Assembly: GCF_037975245.1 (NCBI RefSeq) | Contig: NC_092580.1 | Location: forward strand, 779,001 to 843,000 | DNA length: 64,000 nt | DNA from: Apostichopus japonicus | Taxonomy: Eukaryota; Echinodermata; Holothuroidea; Aspidochirotida; Stichopodidae | Reading direction: 5' to 3' | In this document: piece by piece, positions 39,930 to 53,410 of the stretch | Layout of the letters: each line of letters opens with the position of its first letter | Numbering within the stretch: position 1 is the first letter of the stretch | Program-made: the position numbers and the translations under genes | The notes under the pieces: model-generated | The model's database searches: none | What the model was told of the DNA's origin: nothing | Seen by the model: the letters and a program-made list of their open reading frames with translations, nothing else

Positions 39930-40575
39930 CTGGTCTGGCACCCATAATGTTTATCTTCACCCTCTTGAAATCCTACAAAAGAAAGTCATTCGTCACATAA
40001 CTCATTCTGAATATCGTGAACACACCAGCTCACTTTTCAAATTGCTCAACTTATTAAAATTTAACGATATTGTTAGGCTGAATGTAGCCACATTCTTTTA
40101 CAAGGCTTGGAATGGCTTACTTCCTGCAGCCTTTCATGACTTATTTACTATTAACAGCGCCATACATAGTCACCGCACTAGAAGTGCCGGTCAAGCACAC
40201 CACAACTTATGTAATACAACATTTGGTACGTTAAGTTTAAAGAATCGTGCTATGAGGACATGGAATGATCTAACTGCTACTATAAAATCTAAACCATCTA
40301 AAGAAACATTTAGAAAAGCACTAAAAAAAGAAGTAATTTCTCAGTATTGATACATCGTTTATATTGTATGTTATTAATTATTCTTTATTAAGACACTAGT
40401 TATATTTTCATTTATGTATATATGCTTTTTGTTTGTTTTTTGTTTTCCCTTTCTTTCTTTCTTTCCTGGGAGTCCTTTACCTTGTTAAGCCTGAATTGGC
40501 TTTTTAGAGGACTTCCCTCCACATGTATATATCCAGTGGAAAATCAAATAAATCAAATCAAATCAAATCAAATCA
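39930..40575 (+). mobile_element. 5'-truncated non-LTR retrotransposon 3' end, copy 1
   Basis: A 646-bp non-satellite segment is flanked by AACAT on both sides (39,925-39,929 and 40,576-40,580). Removing one AACAT restores an intact satellite unit, so this is a clean insertion with a 5-bp target-site duplication. It holds the end of an ORF2-type protein, a T-rich 3' untranslated region (40,351-40,540) and a tail of about five TCAAA-type pentamers. Truncation at the 5' end and a short tandem tail fit target-primed reverse transcription by a CR1/L2/Jockey-group element; the exact clade is not settled. Confidence 0.9.
39931..40350 (+). pseudogene. ORF2 C-terminal fragment of a non-LTR retrotransposon, copy 1
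   Basis: An open frame of 139 codons begins with Trp at the insertion edge and ends at the TGA at 40,348-40,350. It has the shape of the region after the reverse-transcriptase thumb: W-S-G at the start, LEILQKKVIRHI, a HTSSLFKLLNLL stretch, FYKAWNGLLP, a HRTRSA motif, and a terminal SLKNRAMRTWNDL block. No reverse-transcriptase or endonuclease motif is included, so the fragment cannot act alone. The first internal Met is not a real start. Confidence 0.85.
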
Positions 40576-43500
40576 AACATAGATTTATATCAACTGCTGT
40601 CGTGGCGCGGTTGGTTGTGCTCTGTACCTCGAGAGCGTGACGTATTTTGGATCGCGGGCTCGAGACCAGGCCAGTGCAGTTTGCTTTTGCCGCGATCTAA
40701 TACGATCTCTGGAACTTTAAGTATTAGAAACAAACATTGATTTATATCAACTGCTGTCGTGGCGCGGTTGGTTGTGCTCTGTACCTCGAGAGCGTGACGT
40801 ATTTTGGATCGCGGGATCGAGACCAGGCCAGCGCAGTTTGCTTTTGCCGCGATCTAATACGGTCTCTGGAACTTTAAGTATTAGAAACGAACATAGATTT
40901 ATATCAACTGCTGTCGTGGCGCGGTTGGTTGCTCTGTACCTCGAGATCGTGACGTATTTTGGATCGCGGGCTCGAGACCAGGCCAGTGCAGTTTGCTTTT
41001 GCCGCGATCTAATACGGTCTCTGGAACTTTAAGTATTAGAAACGAACATAGATTTATATCAACTGCTGTCGTGGCGCGGTTGGTTGTGCTCTGTACCTCG
41101 AGAGCGTGACGTATTTTGGATCGCGGGCTCGAGACCAGGTGGGGCAGTTTGCTTTTGCCGCGATCTTATACGGTCTCTGGGAACTTTAAGTATTAGAAAC
41201 GAACATAGATTTATATCAACTGCTGTCGTGGCGCGGTTGGTTGTGCTCTGTACCTAGAGAGCGTGACGCATTTTGGATCGCGGGCTCGAGACCAGGTGGG
41301 GGCAGTTTGCTTTTGCCGCGATCTAATACGGTCTCTGGAACTTTAAGTATTAGAAACGAACATAGATTTATATCAACTGCTGTCGTGGCGCGGTTGGTTG
41401 TGCTCTGTACCTCAAGAGCGTGACGTATTTTGGATCGCGGGCTCGAGACCAGGTGGGGGCAGTTTGCTTTTGCCGCGATCTTTTACCATCTCTGGAACTT
41501 TAAGTATTAGGAACGAACATAGATTTATATCAACTGCTGTCGTGGCGCGGTTGTTTGTGCTCTGTACCTCGAGAGCGTGACGTATTTTGGATCGCGGGCT
41601 CGAGACCAGGTGGGGGCAGTTTGCTTTTGCCGCGATCTCATACGGTCTCTGGAACTTTAAGTATTAGAAACGAACATAGATTTATATCAACTGCTGTCGT
41701 GGCACTGTTGGTTGTGCTCTGTACCTCGAGAGCGTGACTTATTTTGGATCGCGGGCTCGAGACCAGGCCAGCGCAGTTTGCTTTTGCCGCGATCTAATAC
41801 GGTCTCTGGAACTTTAAGTATTAGAAACGAACATAGATTTATATCAACTGCTGTCGTGGCGCGGTTGGTTGCTCTGTACCTCGAGAGCGTGACGTATTTT
41901 GGATCGCGGGCTCGAGACCAGGTGGGGGCAGTTTGCTTTTGCCGCGATCTTATACGGTCTCTGGGAACTTTAAGTATTAGAAACGAACATAGATTTATAT
42001 CAACTGCTGTCGTGGCGCGGTTGGTTGTGCTCTGTACCTCGAGAGCGTGACGTATTTTGGATCGCGGGCTCGAGACCAGGTGGGGGCAGTTTGCTTTTGC
42101 CGCGATCTGGTACGGTCTCTGGAACTTTAAGTATTAGAAACGAACATAGATTTATATCAACTGCTGTCGTGGCGCGGTTGGTTGTGCTCTGTACCTCGAG
42201 AGCGTGACGTATTTTGGATCGCGGGCTCGAGACCAGGTGGGGCAGTTTGCTTTTGCCGCGATCTGATACGGTCTCTGGGAACTTTAAGTATTAGAAACGA
42301 ACATAGATTTATATCAACTGCTGTCGTGGCGCGGTTGGTTGCTCTGTACCTCGAGAGCGTGACGTATTTTGGATCGCGGGATCGAGACCAGGCCAGTGCA
42401 GTTTGCTTTTGCCGCCATCTGGTACGGTCTCTGGAACTTTAAGTATTAGAAACGAACATAGATTTATATCAACTGCTGTCGTGGCGCGGTTGGTTGTGCT
42501 CTGTACCTCGAGAGCGTGACGTATTTTGGATCGCGGGCTCGAAACCAGGCCAGTGCAGTTTGCTTTTGCCGCGATCTAATACGATCTCTGGAACTTTAAG
42601 TATTAGAAACAAACATTGATTTATATCAACTGCTGTCGTGGCGCGGTTGGTTGTGCTCTGTACCTCGAGAGCGTGACGTATTTTGGATCGCGGGCTCGAA
42701 ACCAGGTGGGGGCAGTTTGCTTTTGCCGCGATCTAATACGGTCTCTGGAACTTTAAGTATTAGAAACGAACATAGATTTATATCAACTGCTGTCGTGGCG
42801 CGGTTGGTTGTGCTCTGTACCTCGAGAGCGTGACGTATTTTGGATCGCGGGCTCGAGACCAGGTGGGGGCAGTTTGCTTTTGCCGCGATCTAATACGATC
42901 TCTGGAACTTTAAGTATTAGAAACAAACATTGATTTATATCAACTGCTGTCGTGGCGCGGTTGGTTGTGCTCTGTACCTCGAGAGCGTGACGTATTTTGG
43001 ATCGCGGGATCGAGACCAGGCCAGCGCAGTTTGCTTTTGCCGCGTTCTTATACGGTCTCTGGAACTTTAAGTATTAGAAACGAACATAGATTTATATCAA
43101 CTGCTGTCGTGGCGCGGTTGGTTGTGCTCTGTACCTCGAGAGCGTGACGTATTTTGGATCGCGGGCTCGAGACCAGGTGGGGGCAGTTTGCTTTTGCCGC
43201 GATATTATACGGTCTCTGGAACTTTAAGTATTAGAAACGAACATAGATTTATATCAACTGCTGTCGTGGCGCGGTTGGTTGTGCTCTGTACCTCGAGAGC
43301 GTGACGTATTTTGGATCGCAGGCTCGAGACCAGGTGGGGGCAGTTTGGTTTTGCCGCGATCTTTTACGATCTCTGGAACTTTAAGTATTAGAAACGAACA
43401 TAGATGTATATCAACTGCTGTCGTGGCGCGGTTGGTTGTGCTCTGTACCTCGAGAGCGTGACGTATTTTGGATCGCGGGCTCGAGACCAGGTGGGGGCAG

Positions 43501-44499
43501 TTTGCTTTTGCCGCGATCTTATACGGTCTCTGGAACTTTAAGTATTAGAAACGAACATAGATTTATATCAACTGCTGTCGTGGCACTGTTGGTTGTGCTC
43601 TGTACCTCGAGAGCGTGACGTATTTTGGATCGCGGGCTCGAGACCAGGTGGGGGCAGTTTGCTTTTGCCGCGATCTTATACGGTCTCTGGAACTTTAAGT
43701 ATTAGAAACGAACATAGATTTATATCAACTGCTGTCGTGGCGCGGTTGGTTGCTCTGTACCTCGAGAGCGTGACGTATTTTGGATCGCGGGCTCGAGACC
43801 AGGTGGGGGCAGTTTGCTTTTGCCGCGATCTCATACGGTCTCTGGGAACTTTAAGTATTAGAAACGAACATAGATTTATATCAACTGCTGTCGTGGCGCG
43901 GTTGGTTGTGCTCTGTACCTCGAGAGCGTGACGTATTTTGGATCGCGGGCTCGAGACCAGGTGGGGGCAGTTTGCTTTTGCCGCCATCTGGTACGGTCTC
44001 TGGAACTTTAAGTATTAGAAACGAACATAGATTTATATCAACTGCTGTCGTGGCGCGGTTGGTTGTGCTCTGTACCTCGAGAGCGTGACGTATTTTGGAT
44101 CGCGGGCTCGAAACCAGGCCAGTGCAGTTTGCTTTTGCCGCGATCTAATACGATCTCTGGAACTTTAAGTATTAGAAACAAACATTGATTTATATCAACT
44201 GCTGTCGTGGCGCGGTTGGTTGTGCTCTGTACCTCGAGAGCGTGACGTATTTTGGATCGCGGGATCGAGACCAGGTGGGGGCAGTTTGCTTTTGCCGCGA
44301 TCTCATACGGTCTCTGGAACTTTAAGTATTAGAAACGAACATAGATTTATATCAACTGCTGTCGTGGCGCGGTTGGTTGTGCTCTGTACCTCGAGAGCGT
44401 GACGTATTTTGGATCGCGGGCTCGAGACCAGGTGGGGGCAGTTTGCTTTTGCCGCCATCTGGTACTGTCTCTGGAACTTTAAGTATTAGAAACGAACAT

Positions 44500-45145
44500 C
44501 TGGTCTGGCACCCATAATGTTTATCTTCACCCTCTTGAAATCCTACAAAAGAAAGTCATTCGTCACATAACTCATTCTGAATATCGTGAACACACCAGCT
44601 CACTTTTCAAATTGCTCAACTTATTAAAATTTAACGATATTGTTAGGCTGAATGTAGCCACATTCTTTTACAAGGCTTGGAATGGCTTACTTCCTGCAGC
44701 CTTTCATGACTTATTTACTATTAACAGCGCCATACATAGTCACCGCACTAGAAGTGCCGGTCAAGCACACCACAACTTATGTAATACAACATTTGGTACG
44801 TTAAGTTTAAAGAATCGTGCTATGAGGACATGGAATGATCTAACTGCTACTATAAAATCTAAACCATCTAAAGAAACATTTAGAAAAGCACTAAAAAAAG
44901 AAGTAATTTCTCAGTATTGATACATCGTTTATATTGTATGTTATTAATTATTCTTTATTAAGACACTAGTTATATTTTCATTTATGTATATATGCTTTTT
45001 GTTTGTTTTTTGTTTTCCCTTTCTTTCTTTCTTTCCTGGGAGTCCTTTACCTTGTTAAGCCTGAATTGGCTTTTTAGAGGACTTCCCTCCACATGTATAT
45101 ATCCAGTGGAAAATCAAATAAATCAAATCAAATCAAATCAAATCA
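44500..45145 (+). mobile_element. 5'-truncated non-LTR retrotransposon 3' end, copy 2
   Basis: This copy appears base-identical by eye to the one 4,570 bp upstream and has the same AACAT flanks (44,495-44,499 and 45,146-45,150) and the same neighbouring satellite variants (ccgccatctggtactg on the left; aaacaaacattg on the right). It therefore arose by duplication of the surrounding array, not by a second insertion. Confidence 0.9.
44501..44920 (+). pseudogene. ORF2 C-terminal fragment of a non-LTR retrotransposon, copy 2
   Basis: Same 139-codon open frame as in copy 1, from the insertion edge to the TGA at 44,918-44,920. The predicted protein is identical to copy 1, which fits a recent duplication. 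Confidence 0.85.
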
Positions 45146-47299
45146 AACATAGATTTATATCAACTGCTGTCGTGGCGCGGTTGGTTGTGCTCTGTACCTC
45201 GAGAGCGTGACGTATTTTGGATCGCGGGCTCGAGACCAGGCCAGTGCAGTTTGCTTTTGCCGCGATCTAATACGATCTCTGGAACTTTAAGTATTAGAAA
45301 CAAACATTGATTTATATCAACTGCTGTCGTGGCGCGGTTGGTTGTGCTCTGTACCTCGAGAGCGTGACGTATTTTGGATCGCGGGATCGAGACCAGGCCA
45401 GCGCAGTTTGCTTTTGCCGCGATCTAATACGGTCTCTGGAACTTTAAGTATTAGAAACGAACATAGATTTATATCAACTGCTGTCGTGGCACTGTTGGTT
45501 GTGCTCTGTACCTCGAGAGCGTGACTTATTTTGGATCGCGGGCTCGAGACCAGGCCAGCGCAGTTTGCTTTTGCCGCGATCTTATACGGTCTCTGGAACT
45601 TTAAGTTCTAGAAACGAACATAGATTTATATCAACTGCTGTCGTGGCGCGGTTGGTTGCTCTGTACCTCGAGAGCGTGACGTATTTTGGATCGCGGGCTC
45701 GAGACCAGGTGGGGGCAGTTTGCTTTTGCCGCGATCTCATACGGTCTCTGGAACTTTAAGTATTAGAAACGAACATAGATTTATATCAACTGCTGTCGTG
45801 GCGCGGTTGGTTGTGCTCTGTACCTCGAGAGCGTGACGTATTTTGGATCGCGGGCTCGAGACCAGGTGGGGGCAGTTTGCTTTTGCCGCCATCTGGTACG
45901 GTCTCTGGAACTTTAAGTATTAGAAACGAACATAGATTTATATCAACTGCTGTCGTGGCGCGGTTGGTTGCTCTGTACCTCGAGAGCGTGACGTATTTTG
46001 GATCGCGGGCTCGAGACCAGGTGGGGGCAGTTTGCTTTTGCCGCGATCTGGTACGGTCTCTGGAACTTTAAGTATTAGAAACGAACATAGATTTATATCA
46101 ACTGCTGTCGTGGCGCGGTTGGTTGCTCTGTACCTCGAGAGCGTGACGTATTTTGGATCGCGGGCTCGAGACCAGGTGGGGCAGTTTGCTTTTGCCGCGA
46201 TCTGATACGGTCTCTGGGAACTTTAAGTATTAGAAACGAACATAGATTTATATCAACTGCTGTCGTGGCGCGGTTGGTTGCTCTGTACCTCGAGAGCGTG
46301 ACGTATTTTGGATCGCGGGCTCGAGACCAGGTGGGGGCAGTTTGCTTGCCGCGATCTCATACGGTCTCTGGAACTTTAAGTATTAGAAACGAACATAGAT
46401 TTATATCAACTGCTGTCGTGGCGCGGTTGGTTGTGCTCTGTACCTCGAGAGCGTGACGTATTTTGGATCGCGGGCTCGAAACCAGGTGGGGGCAGTTTGC
46501 TTTTGCCGCGATCTTATACGGTCTCTGGAACTTTAAGTATTAGAAACGAACATAGATTTATATCAACTGCTGTCGTGGCGCGGTTGGTTGTGCTCTGTAC
46601 CTCGAGAGCGTGACGTATTTTGGATCGCGGGCTCGAGACCAGGCCAGTGCAGTTTGCTTTTGCCGCGATCTAATACGATCTCTGGAACTTTAAGTATTAG
46701 AAACAAACATTGATTTATATCAACTGCTGTCGTGGCGCGGTTGGTTGTGCTCTGTACCTCGAGAGCGTGACGTATTTTGGATCGCGGGCTCGAGACCAGG
46801 TGGGGGCAGTTTGCTTTTGCCGCGATCTTATACGGTCTCTGGAACTTTAAGTATTAGAAACGAACATAGATTTATATCAACTGCTGTCGTGGCGCGGTTG
46901 GTTGCTCTGTACCTCGAGATCGTGACGTATTTTGGATCGCGGGCTCGAGACCAGGCCAGTGCAGTTTGCTTTTGCCGCGATCTAATACGGTCTCTGGAAC
47001 TTTAAGTATTAGAAACGAACATAGATTTATATCAACTGCTGTCGTGGCGCGGTTGGTTGTGCTCTGTACCTCGAGAGCGTGACGTATTTTGGATCGCGGG
47101 CTCGAGACCAGGTGGGGGCAGTTTGCTTTTGCCGCGATCTTATACGGTCTCTGGAACTTTAAGTATTAGAAACGAACATAGATTTATATCAACTGCTGTC
47201 GTGGCGCGGTTGGTTGTGCTCTGTACCTCGAGAGCGTGACGTATTTTGGATCGCGGGCTCGAGACCAGGTGGGGGCAGTTTGCTTTTGCCGCGATCTTT

Positions 47300-49740
47300 T
47301 ACGATCTCTGGAACTTTAAGTATTAGAAACGAACATAGATTTATATCAACTGCTGTCGTGGCGCGGTTGGTTGTGCTCTGTACCTCGAGAGCGTGACGTA
47401 TTTTGGATCGCGGGCTCGAGACCAGGTGGGGGCAGTTTGCTTTTGCCGCGATCTAATACGGTCTCTGGAACTTTAAGTATTAGAAACGAACATAGATTTA
47501 TATCAACTGCTGTCGTGGCGCGGTTGGTTGTGCTCTGTACCTCGAGAGCGTGACGTATTTTGGATCGCGGGCTCGAGACCAGGCCAGCGCAGTTTGCTTT
47601 TGCCGCGATCTTATACGGTCTCTGGAACTTTAAGTATTAGAAACAAACATAGATTTATATCAACTGCTGTCGTGGCGCGGTTGGTTGCTCTGTACCTCGA
47701 GAGCGTGACGTATTTTGGATCGCGGGATCGAGACCAGGTGGGGGCAGTTTGCTTTTGCCGCGATCTTTTACCATCTCTAGAACTTTAAGTATTAGAAACG
47801 AACATAGATTTATATCAACTGCTGTCGTGGCGCGGTTGGTTGTGCTCTGTACCTCGAGAGCGTGACGTATTTTGGATCGCGGGCTCGAGACCAGGTGGGG
47901 GCAGTTTGCTTTTGCCGCGGTCTTTTACCATCTCTGGAACTTTAAGTATTAGAAACGAACATAGATTTATATCAACTGCTGTCGTGGCGCGGTTGTTTGT
48001 GCTCTGTACCTCGAGAGCGTGACGTATTTTGGATCGCGGGCTCGAGACCAGGTGGGGGCAGTTTGCTTTTGCCGCGATCTCATACGGTCTCTGGAACTTT
48101 AACTATTAGAAACGAACATAGATTTATATCAACTGCTGTCGTGGCACTGTTGGTTGTGCTCTGTACCTCGAGAGCGTGACTTATTTTGGATCGCGGGCTC
48201 GAGACCAGGCCAGCGCAGTTTGCTTTTGCCGCGATCTAATACGGTCTCTGGAACTTTAAGTATTAGAAACGAACATAGATTTATATCAACTGCTGTCGTG
48301 GCGCGGTTGGTTGCTCTGTACCTCGAGAGCGTGACGTATTTTGGATCGCGGGCTCGAGACCAGGTGGGGGCAGTTTGCTTTTGCCGCGATCTTATACGGT
48401 CTCTGGGAACTTTAAGTATTAGAAACGAACATAGATTTATATCAACTGCTGTCGTGGCGCGGTTGGTTGTGCTCTGTACCTCGAGAGCGTGACGTATTTT
48501 GGATCGCGGGCTCGAGACCAGGTGGGGGCAGTTTGCTTTTGCCGCGATCTCGTTCGGTCTCTGGAACTTTAAGTATTAGAAACGAACATAGATTTATATC
48601 AACTGCTGTCGTGGCGCGGTTGGTTGTGCTCTGTACCTCGAGAGCGTGACGTATTTTGGATCGCGGGCTCGAGACCAGGTGGGGCAGTTTGCTTTTGCCG
48701 CGATCTGATACGGTCTCTGGGAACTTTAAGTATTAGAAACGAACATAGATTTATATCAACTGCTGTCGTGGCGGGGTTGGTTGCTCTGTACCTCGAGAGC
48801 GTGACGTATTTTGGATCGCGGGATCGAGACCAGGCCAGTGCAGTTTGCTTTTGCCGCGATCTAATACGGTCTCTGGAACTTTAAGTATTAGAAACGAACA
48901 TAGATTTATATCAACTGCTGTCGTGGCGCGGTTGGTTGTGCTCTGTACCTCGAGAGCGTGACGTATTTTGGATCGCGGGCTCGAAACCAGGTGGGGGCAG
49001 TTTGCTTTTGCCGCGATCTAATACGGTCTCTGGAACTTTAAGTATTAGAAACGAACATAGATTTATATCAACTGCTGTCGTGGCGCGGTTGGTTGTGCTC
49101 TGTACCTCGAGAGCGTGACGTATTTTGGATCGCGGGCTCGAGACCAGGTGGGGGCAGTTTGCTTTTGCCGCGATCTAATACGATCTCTGGAACTTTAAGT
49201 ATTAGAAACAAACATAGATTTATATCAACTGCTGTCGTGGCGCGGTTGGTTGTGCTCTGTACCTCGAGAGCGTGACGTATTTTGGATCGCGGGCTCGAGA
49301 CCAGGTGGGGGCAGTTTGCTTTTGCCGCGATCTTATACGGTCTCTGGAACTTTAAGTATTAGAAACGAACATAGATTTATATCAACTGCTGTCGTGGCGC
49401 GGTTGGTTGTGCTCTGTACCTCGAGAGCGTGACGTATTTTGGATCGCGGGCTCGAGACCAGGTGGGGGCAGTTTGGTTTTGCCGCGATCTTTTACGATCT
49501 CTGGAACTTTAAGTATTAGAAACGAACATAGATGTATATCAACTGCTGTCGTGGCGCGGTTGGTTGTGCTCTGTACCTCGAGAGCGTGACGTATTTTGGA
49601 TCGCGGGCTCGAGACCAGGTGGGGGCAGTTTGCTTTTGCCGCGATCTTATACGGTCTCTGGAACTTTAAGTATTAGAAACGAACATAGATTTATATCAAC
49701 TGCTGTCGTGGCGCGGTTGGTTGTGCTCTGTACCTCGAGA
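47300..49740 (+). repeat. Partial third copy of the large higher-order block
   Basis: Variant units here match 36.4-38.9 kb at offsets of 10,856 and then 10,698 bp (one unit fewer after ~49.1 kb). Examples are the cactgttgg unit followed by gtgacttatt (near 48,145), the short ggtggggcag unit with gatctgatacgg (near 48,680), and the gatgtatatc unit (near 49,532). The match is lost before the point that would correspond to the retrotransposon insertion, so this copy does not show whether the insertion was absent. Confidence 0.7.
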
Positions 49741-50032
49741 GCGTGACGTATTTTGGATCGCGAGCTCGAGACCAGGTAAGCGCAGTTTGCTTTTGCCGCG
49801 ATCTTATTCGGTCTCTGGAACTTTAAGTATTAGAAACAAACATAGATTTATATCAACTGCTGTCGTGGCGCGGTTGGTTGCTCTGTACCTCGAGAGCGTG
49901 ACGTATTTTGGATCGCGGGATCGAGACCAGGTGGGGGCAGTTTGCTTTTGCCGCGATCTTTTACAATCTCTGGAACTTTAAGTATTAGAAACGAACATAG
50001 ATTTATATCAACTGCTGTCGTGGCGCGGTTGG

Positions 50033-50994
50033 TTGTGCTCTGTACCTCGAGAGCGTGACGTATTTTGGATCGCGGGCTCGAGACCAGGTGGGGGCAGTTT
50101 GCTTTTGCCGCGATCTTATACTGTCTCTGGAACTTTAAGTATTAGAAACGAACATAGATTTATATCAACTGCTGTCGTGGCGCGGTTGGTTGCTCTGTAC
50201 CTCGAGAGCGTGACGTATTTTGGATCGCGGGCTCGAGACCAGGTGGGGGCAGTTTGCTTTTGCCGCGATCTTATACGGTCTCTGGAACTTTAAGTATTAG
50301 AAACGAACATAGATTTATATCAACTGCTGTCGTGGTGCGGTTGGTTGCTCTGTACCTCGAGAGCGTGACGTATTTTGGATCGCGGGCTCGAGACCAGGCC
50401 AGCGCAGTTTGCTTTTGCCGCGATCTGATACGGTGTCTGGGAACTTTATGTATTAGAAACGAACATAGATTTATATCAACTGCTGTCGTGGCGCGGTTGG
50501 TTGTGCTCTGTACCTCGAGAGCGTGACGTATTTTGGATCGCGGGATCGAGACCAGGTGGGGGCAGTTTGCTTTTGCCGCGATCTTATACTGTCTCTGGAA
50601 CTTTAAGTATTAGAAACGAACATAGATTTATATCAACTGCTGTCGTGGCGCGGTTGGTTGCTCTGTACCTCGAGAGCGTGACGTATTTTGGATCGCGGGC
50701 TCGAGACCAGGTGGGGGCAGTTTGCTTTTGCCGCGATCTTATACGGTCTCTGGAACTTTAAGTATTAGAAACGAACATAGATTTATATCAACTGCTGTCG
50801 TGGTGCGGTTGGTTGCTCTGTACCTCGAGAGCGTGACGTATTTTGGATCGCGGGCTCGAGACCAGGCCAGCGCAGTTTGCTTTTGCCGCGATCTGATACG
50901 GTCTCTGGGAACTTTAAGTATTAGAAACGAACATAGATTTATATCAACTGCTGTCGTGGCGCGGTTGGTTGTGCTCTGTACCTCGAGAGCGTGA
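50033..50994 (+). repeat. 468-bp tandem duplication (3 monomers)
   Basis: Two blocks (about 50,033-50,500 and 50,501-50,968) share cttatactgtctctgg and the rare gtggtgcggttgg, 468 bp apart. They differ at ggtgtctgggaactttatg against ggtctctgggaactttaag and at gggctcg against gggatcg. Confidence 0.8.
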
Positions 50995-53410
50995 CGTATT
51001 TTGGATCGCGGGATCGAGACCAGGCCAGCGCAGTTTGCTTTTGCCGCGTTCTTATACGGTCTCTGGAACTTTAAGTATTAGAAACGAACATAGATTTATA
51101 TCAACTGCTGTCGTGGCGCGGTTGGTTGCTCTGTACCTCGAGAACGTGACGTATTTTGGATCGCGGGCTCGAGACCAGGTGGGGGCAGTTTGCTTTTGCC
51201 GCGATCTTATACGGTCTCTGGGAACTTTAAGTATTAGAAACGAACATAGATTTATATCAACTGCTGTCGTGGCGCGGTTGGTTGCTCTGTACCTCGAGAA
51301 CGTGACGTATTTTGGATCGCGGGCTCGAGACCAGGTGGGGGCAGTTTGCTTTTGCCGCGATCTAATACGATCTCTGGAACTTTAAGTATTAGAAACGAAC
51401 ATAGATTTATATCAACTGCTGTCGTGGCGCGGTTGGTTGCTCTGTACCTCGAGAGCGTGACGTATTTGGATGGCGGGCTCGAGACCAGGTGGGGGCAGTT
51501 TGCTTTTGCCGCGATCTCATACGGTCTCTGGGAACTTTAAGTATTAGAAAGGAACATAGATTTATATCAACTGCTGTCGTGGCGCGGTTGGTTGCTCTGT
51601 ACCTCGAGAGCGTGACGTATTTGGATGGCGGGCTCGAGACCAGGTGGGGGCAGTTTGCTTTTGCCGCGATCTTATACGGTCTGTGGGAACTTTAAGTATT
51701 AGAAACGAACAAAGATTTATATCAACTGCTGTCGTGGCGCGGTTGGTTGCTCTGTACCTCGAGAGCGTGACGTATTTGGATGGCGGGCTCGAGACCAGGT
51801 GGGGGCAGTTTGCTTTTGCCGCGATCTCATACGGTCTCTGGGAACTTTAAGTATTAGAAACGAACATAGATTTATATCAACTGCTGTCGTGGCGCGGTTG
51901 ATTGCTCTGTACCTCGAGAGCGTGACGTATTTTGGATCGCGGGCTCGAGACCAGGTGGGGGCAGTTTGCTTTTGCCGCGATCTAATACGGTCTCTGGGAA
52001 CTTTAAGTATTAGAAACGAACATAGATTTATATCAACTGCTGTCGTGGCGCGGTTGGTTGCTCTGTACCTCGAGAACGTGACGTATTTTGGATCGCGGGC
52101 TCGAGACCAGGTGGGGGCAGTTTGCTTTTGCCGCGATCTTATACGGTCTCTGGGAACTTTAAGTATTAGAAACGAACATAGATTTATATCAACTGCTGTC
52201 GTGGCGCGGTTGGTTGCTCTGTACCTCGAGAGCGTGACGTATTTTGGATCGCGGGCTCGAGACCAGGCCAGCGCAGTTTGCTTTTGCCGCGATCTAATAC
52301 GATCTCTGGAACTTTAAGTATTAGAAACATTGATTTATATCAACTGCTGTCGTGGCGCGGTTGGTTGTGCTCTGTACCTCGAGACGTGACGTATTTTGGA
52401 TCGCGGGCTCGAGACCAGGCCAGCGCAGTTTGCTTTTGCCGCGATCTTTTACGATCTCTGGAACTTTAAGTATTAGAAACGAACATTGATTTATATCAAC
52501 TGCTGTCGTGGCACTGTTGGTTGTGCTCTGTACCTCGAGAGCGTGACGTATTTTGGATCGCGGGATCGAGACCAGGCCAGCGCAGTTTGCTTTTGCCGCG
52601 ATCTAATACGGTCTCTGGAACTTTAAGTATTAGAAACGAACATAGATTTATATCAACTGCTGTCGTGGCGCGGTTGGTTGCTCTGTACCTCGAGAGCGTG
52701 ACGTATTTTGGATCGCGGGCTCGAGACCAGGCCAGTGCAGTTTGCTTTTGCCGCGATCTTATACGGTCTCTGGAACTTTAAGTATTAGAAACGAACATAG
52801 ATTTATATCAACTGCTGTCGTGGCGCGGTTGGTTGTGCTCTGTACCTCGAGAGCGTGACGTATTTTGGATCGCGGGCTCGAGACCAGGTGGGGGCAGTTT
52901 GCTTTTGCCGCGATCTCATACGGTCTCTGGGAACTTTAAGTATTAGAAACGAACATAGATTTATATCAACTGCTGTCGTGGCGCGGTTGGTTGTGCTCTG
53001 TACCTCGAGAGCGTGACGTATTTTGGATCGCGGGCTCGAGACCAGGTGGGGGCAGTTTGCTTTTGCCGCGATCCTATAAGGTATCCTGAACTTTAAGTAT
53101 AAGAACGAACATAGATTTATATCAACTGCTGTCGTGGCGCGGTTGGTTGTGCTCTGTACCTCGAGAGCGTGACGCATTTTGGATCGCGGGATCGAGACCA
53201 GGCCAGCGCAGTTTGCTTTTGCCGCGATCTAATACGGTCTCTGGAACTTTAAGTATTAGAAACGAACCAAGATTTATATCAACTGCTGTCGTGGCGCGGT
53301 TGGTTGCTCTCTGTACCTCGAGAGCGTGACGTATTTTGGATCGCGGGCTCGAGACCAGGCCAGCACAGTTTGCTTTTGCCGCGATCTAATACGATCTCTG
53401 GAACTTTAAG

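Larger units (their letters stand above)
36930..45490 (+). repeat. Two copies of a ~4.0-4.15 kb higher-order block carrying a retrotransposon
   Basis: Copy 1 (about 36,930-40,920) and copy 2 (about 41,344-45,490) share unit variants in order. The offset is 4,414 bp at the left, then 4,571 and 4,570 bp, because copy 2 holds one extra 157-bp unit near 42,440-42,600 and one base is missing near 43,210 (gggaac against ggaac at 38,647). Both include the same 646-bp retrotransposon tail. About 420 bp of other satellite lies between the copies. The left part of the block recurs near 47.3-49.7 kb, stopping before the insertion site. Confidence 0.88.

Noticed and set aside
39000-45500. Two independent retrotransposon insertions at a preferred site
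   Set aside because: Flanking variant units and target-site duplications are shared over about 4 kb, which needs a duplication after a single insertion.
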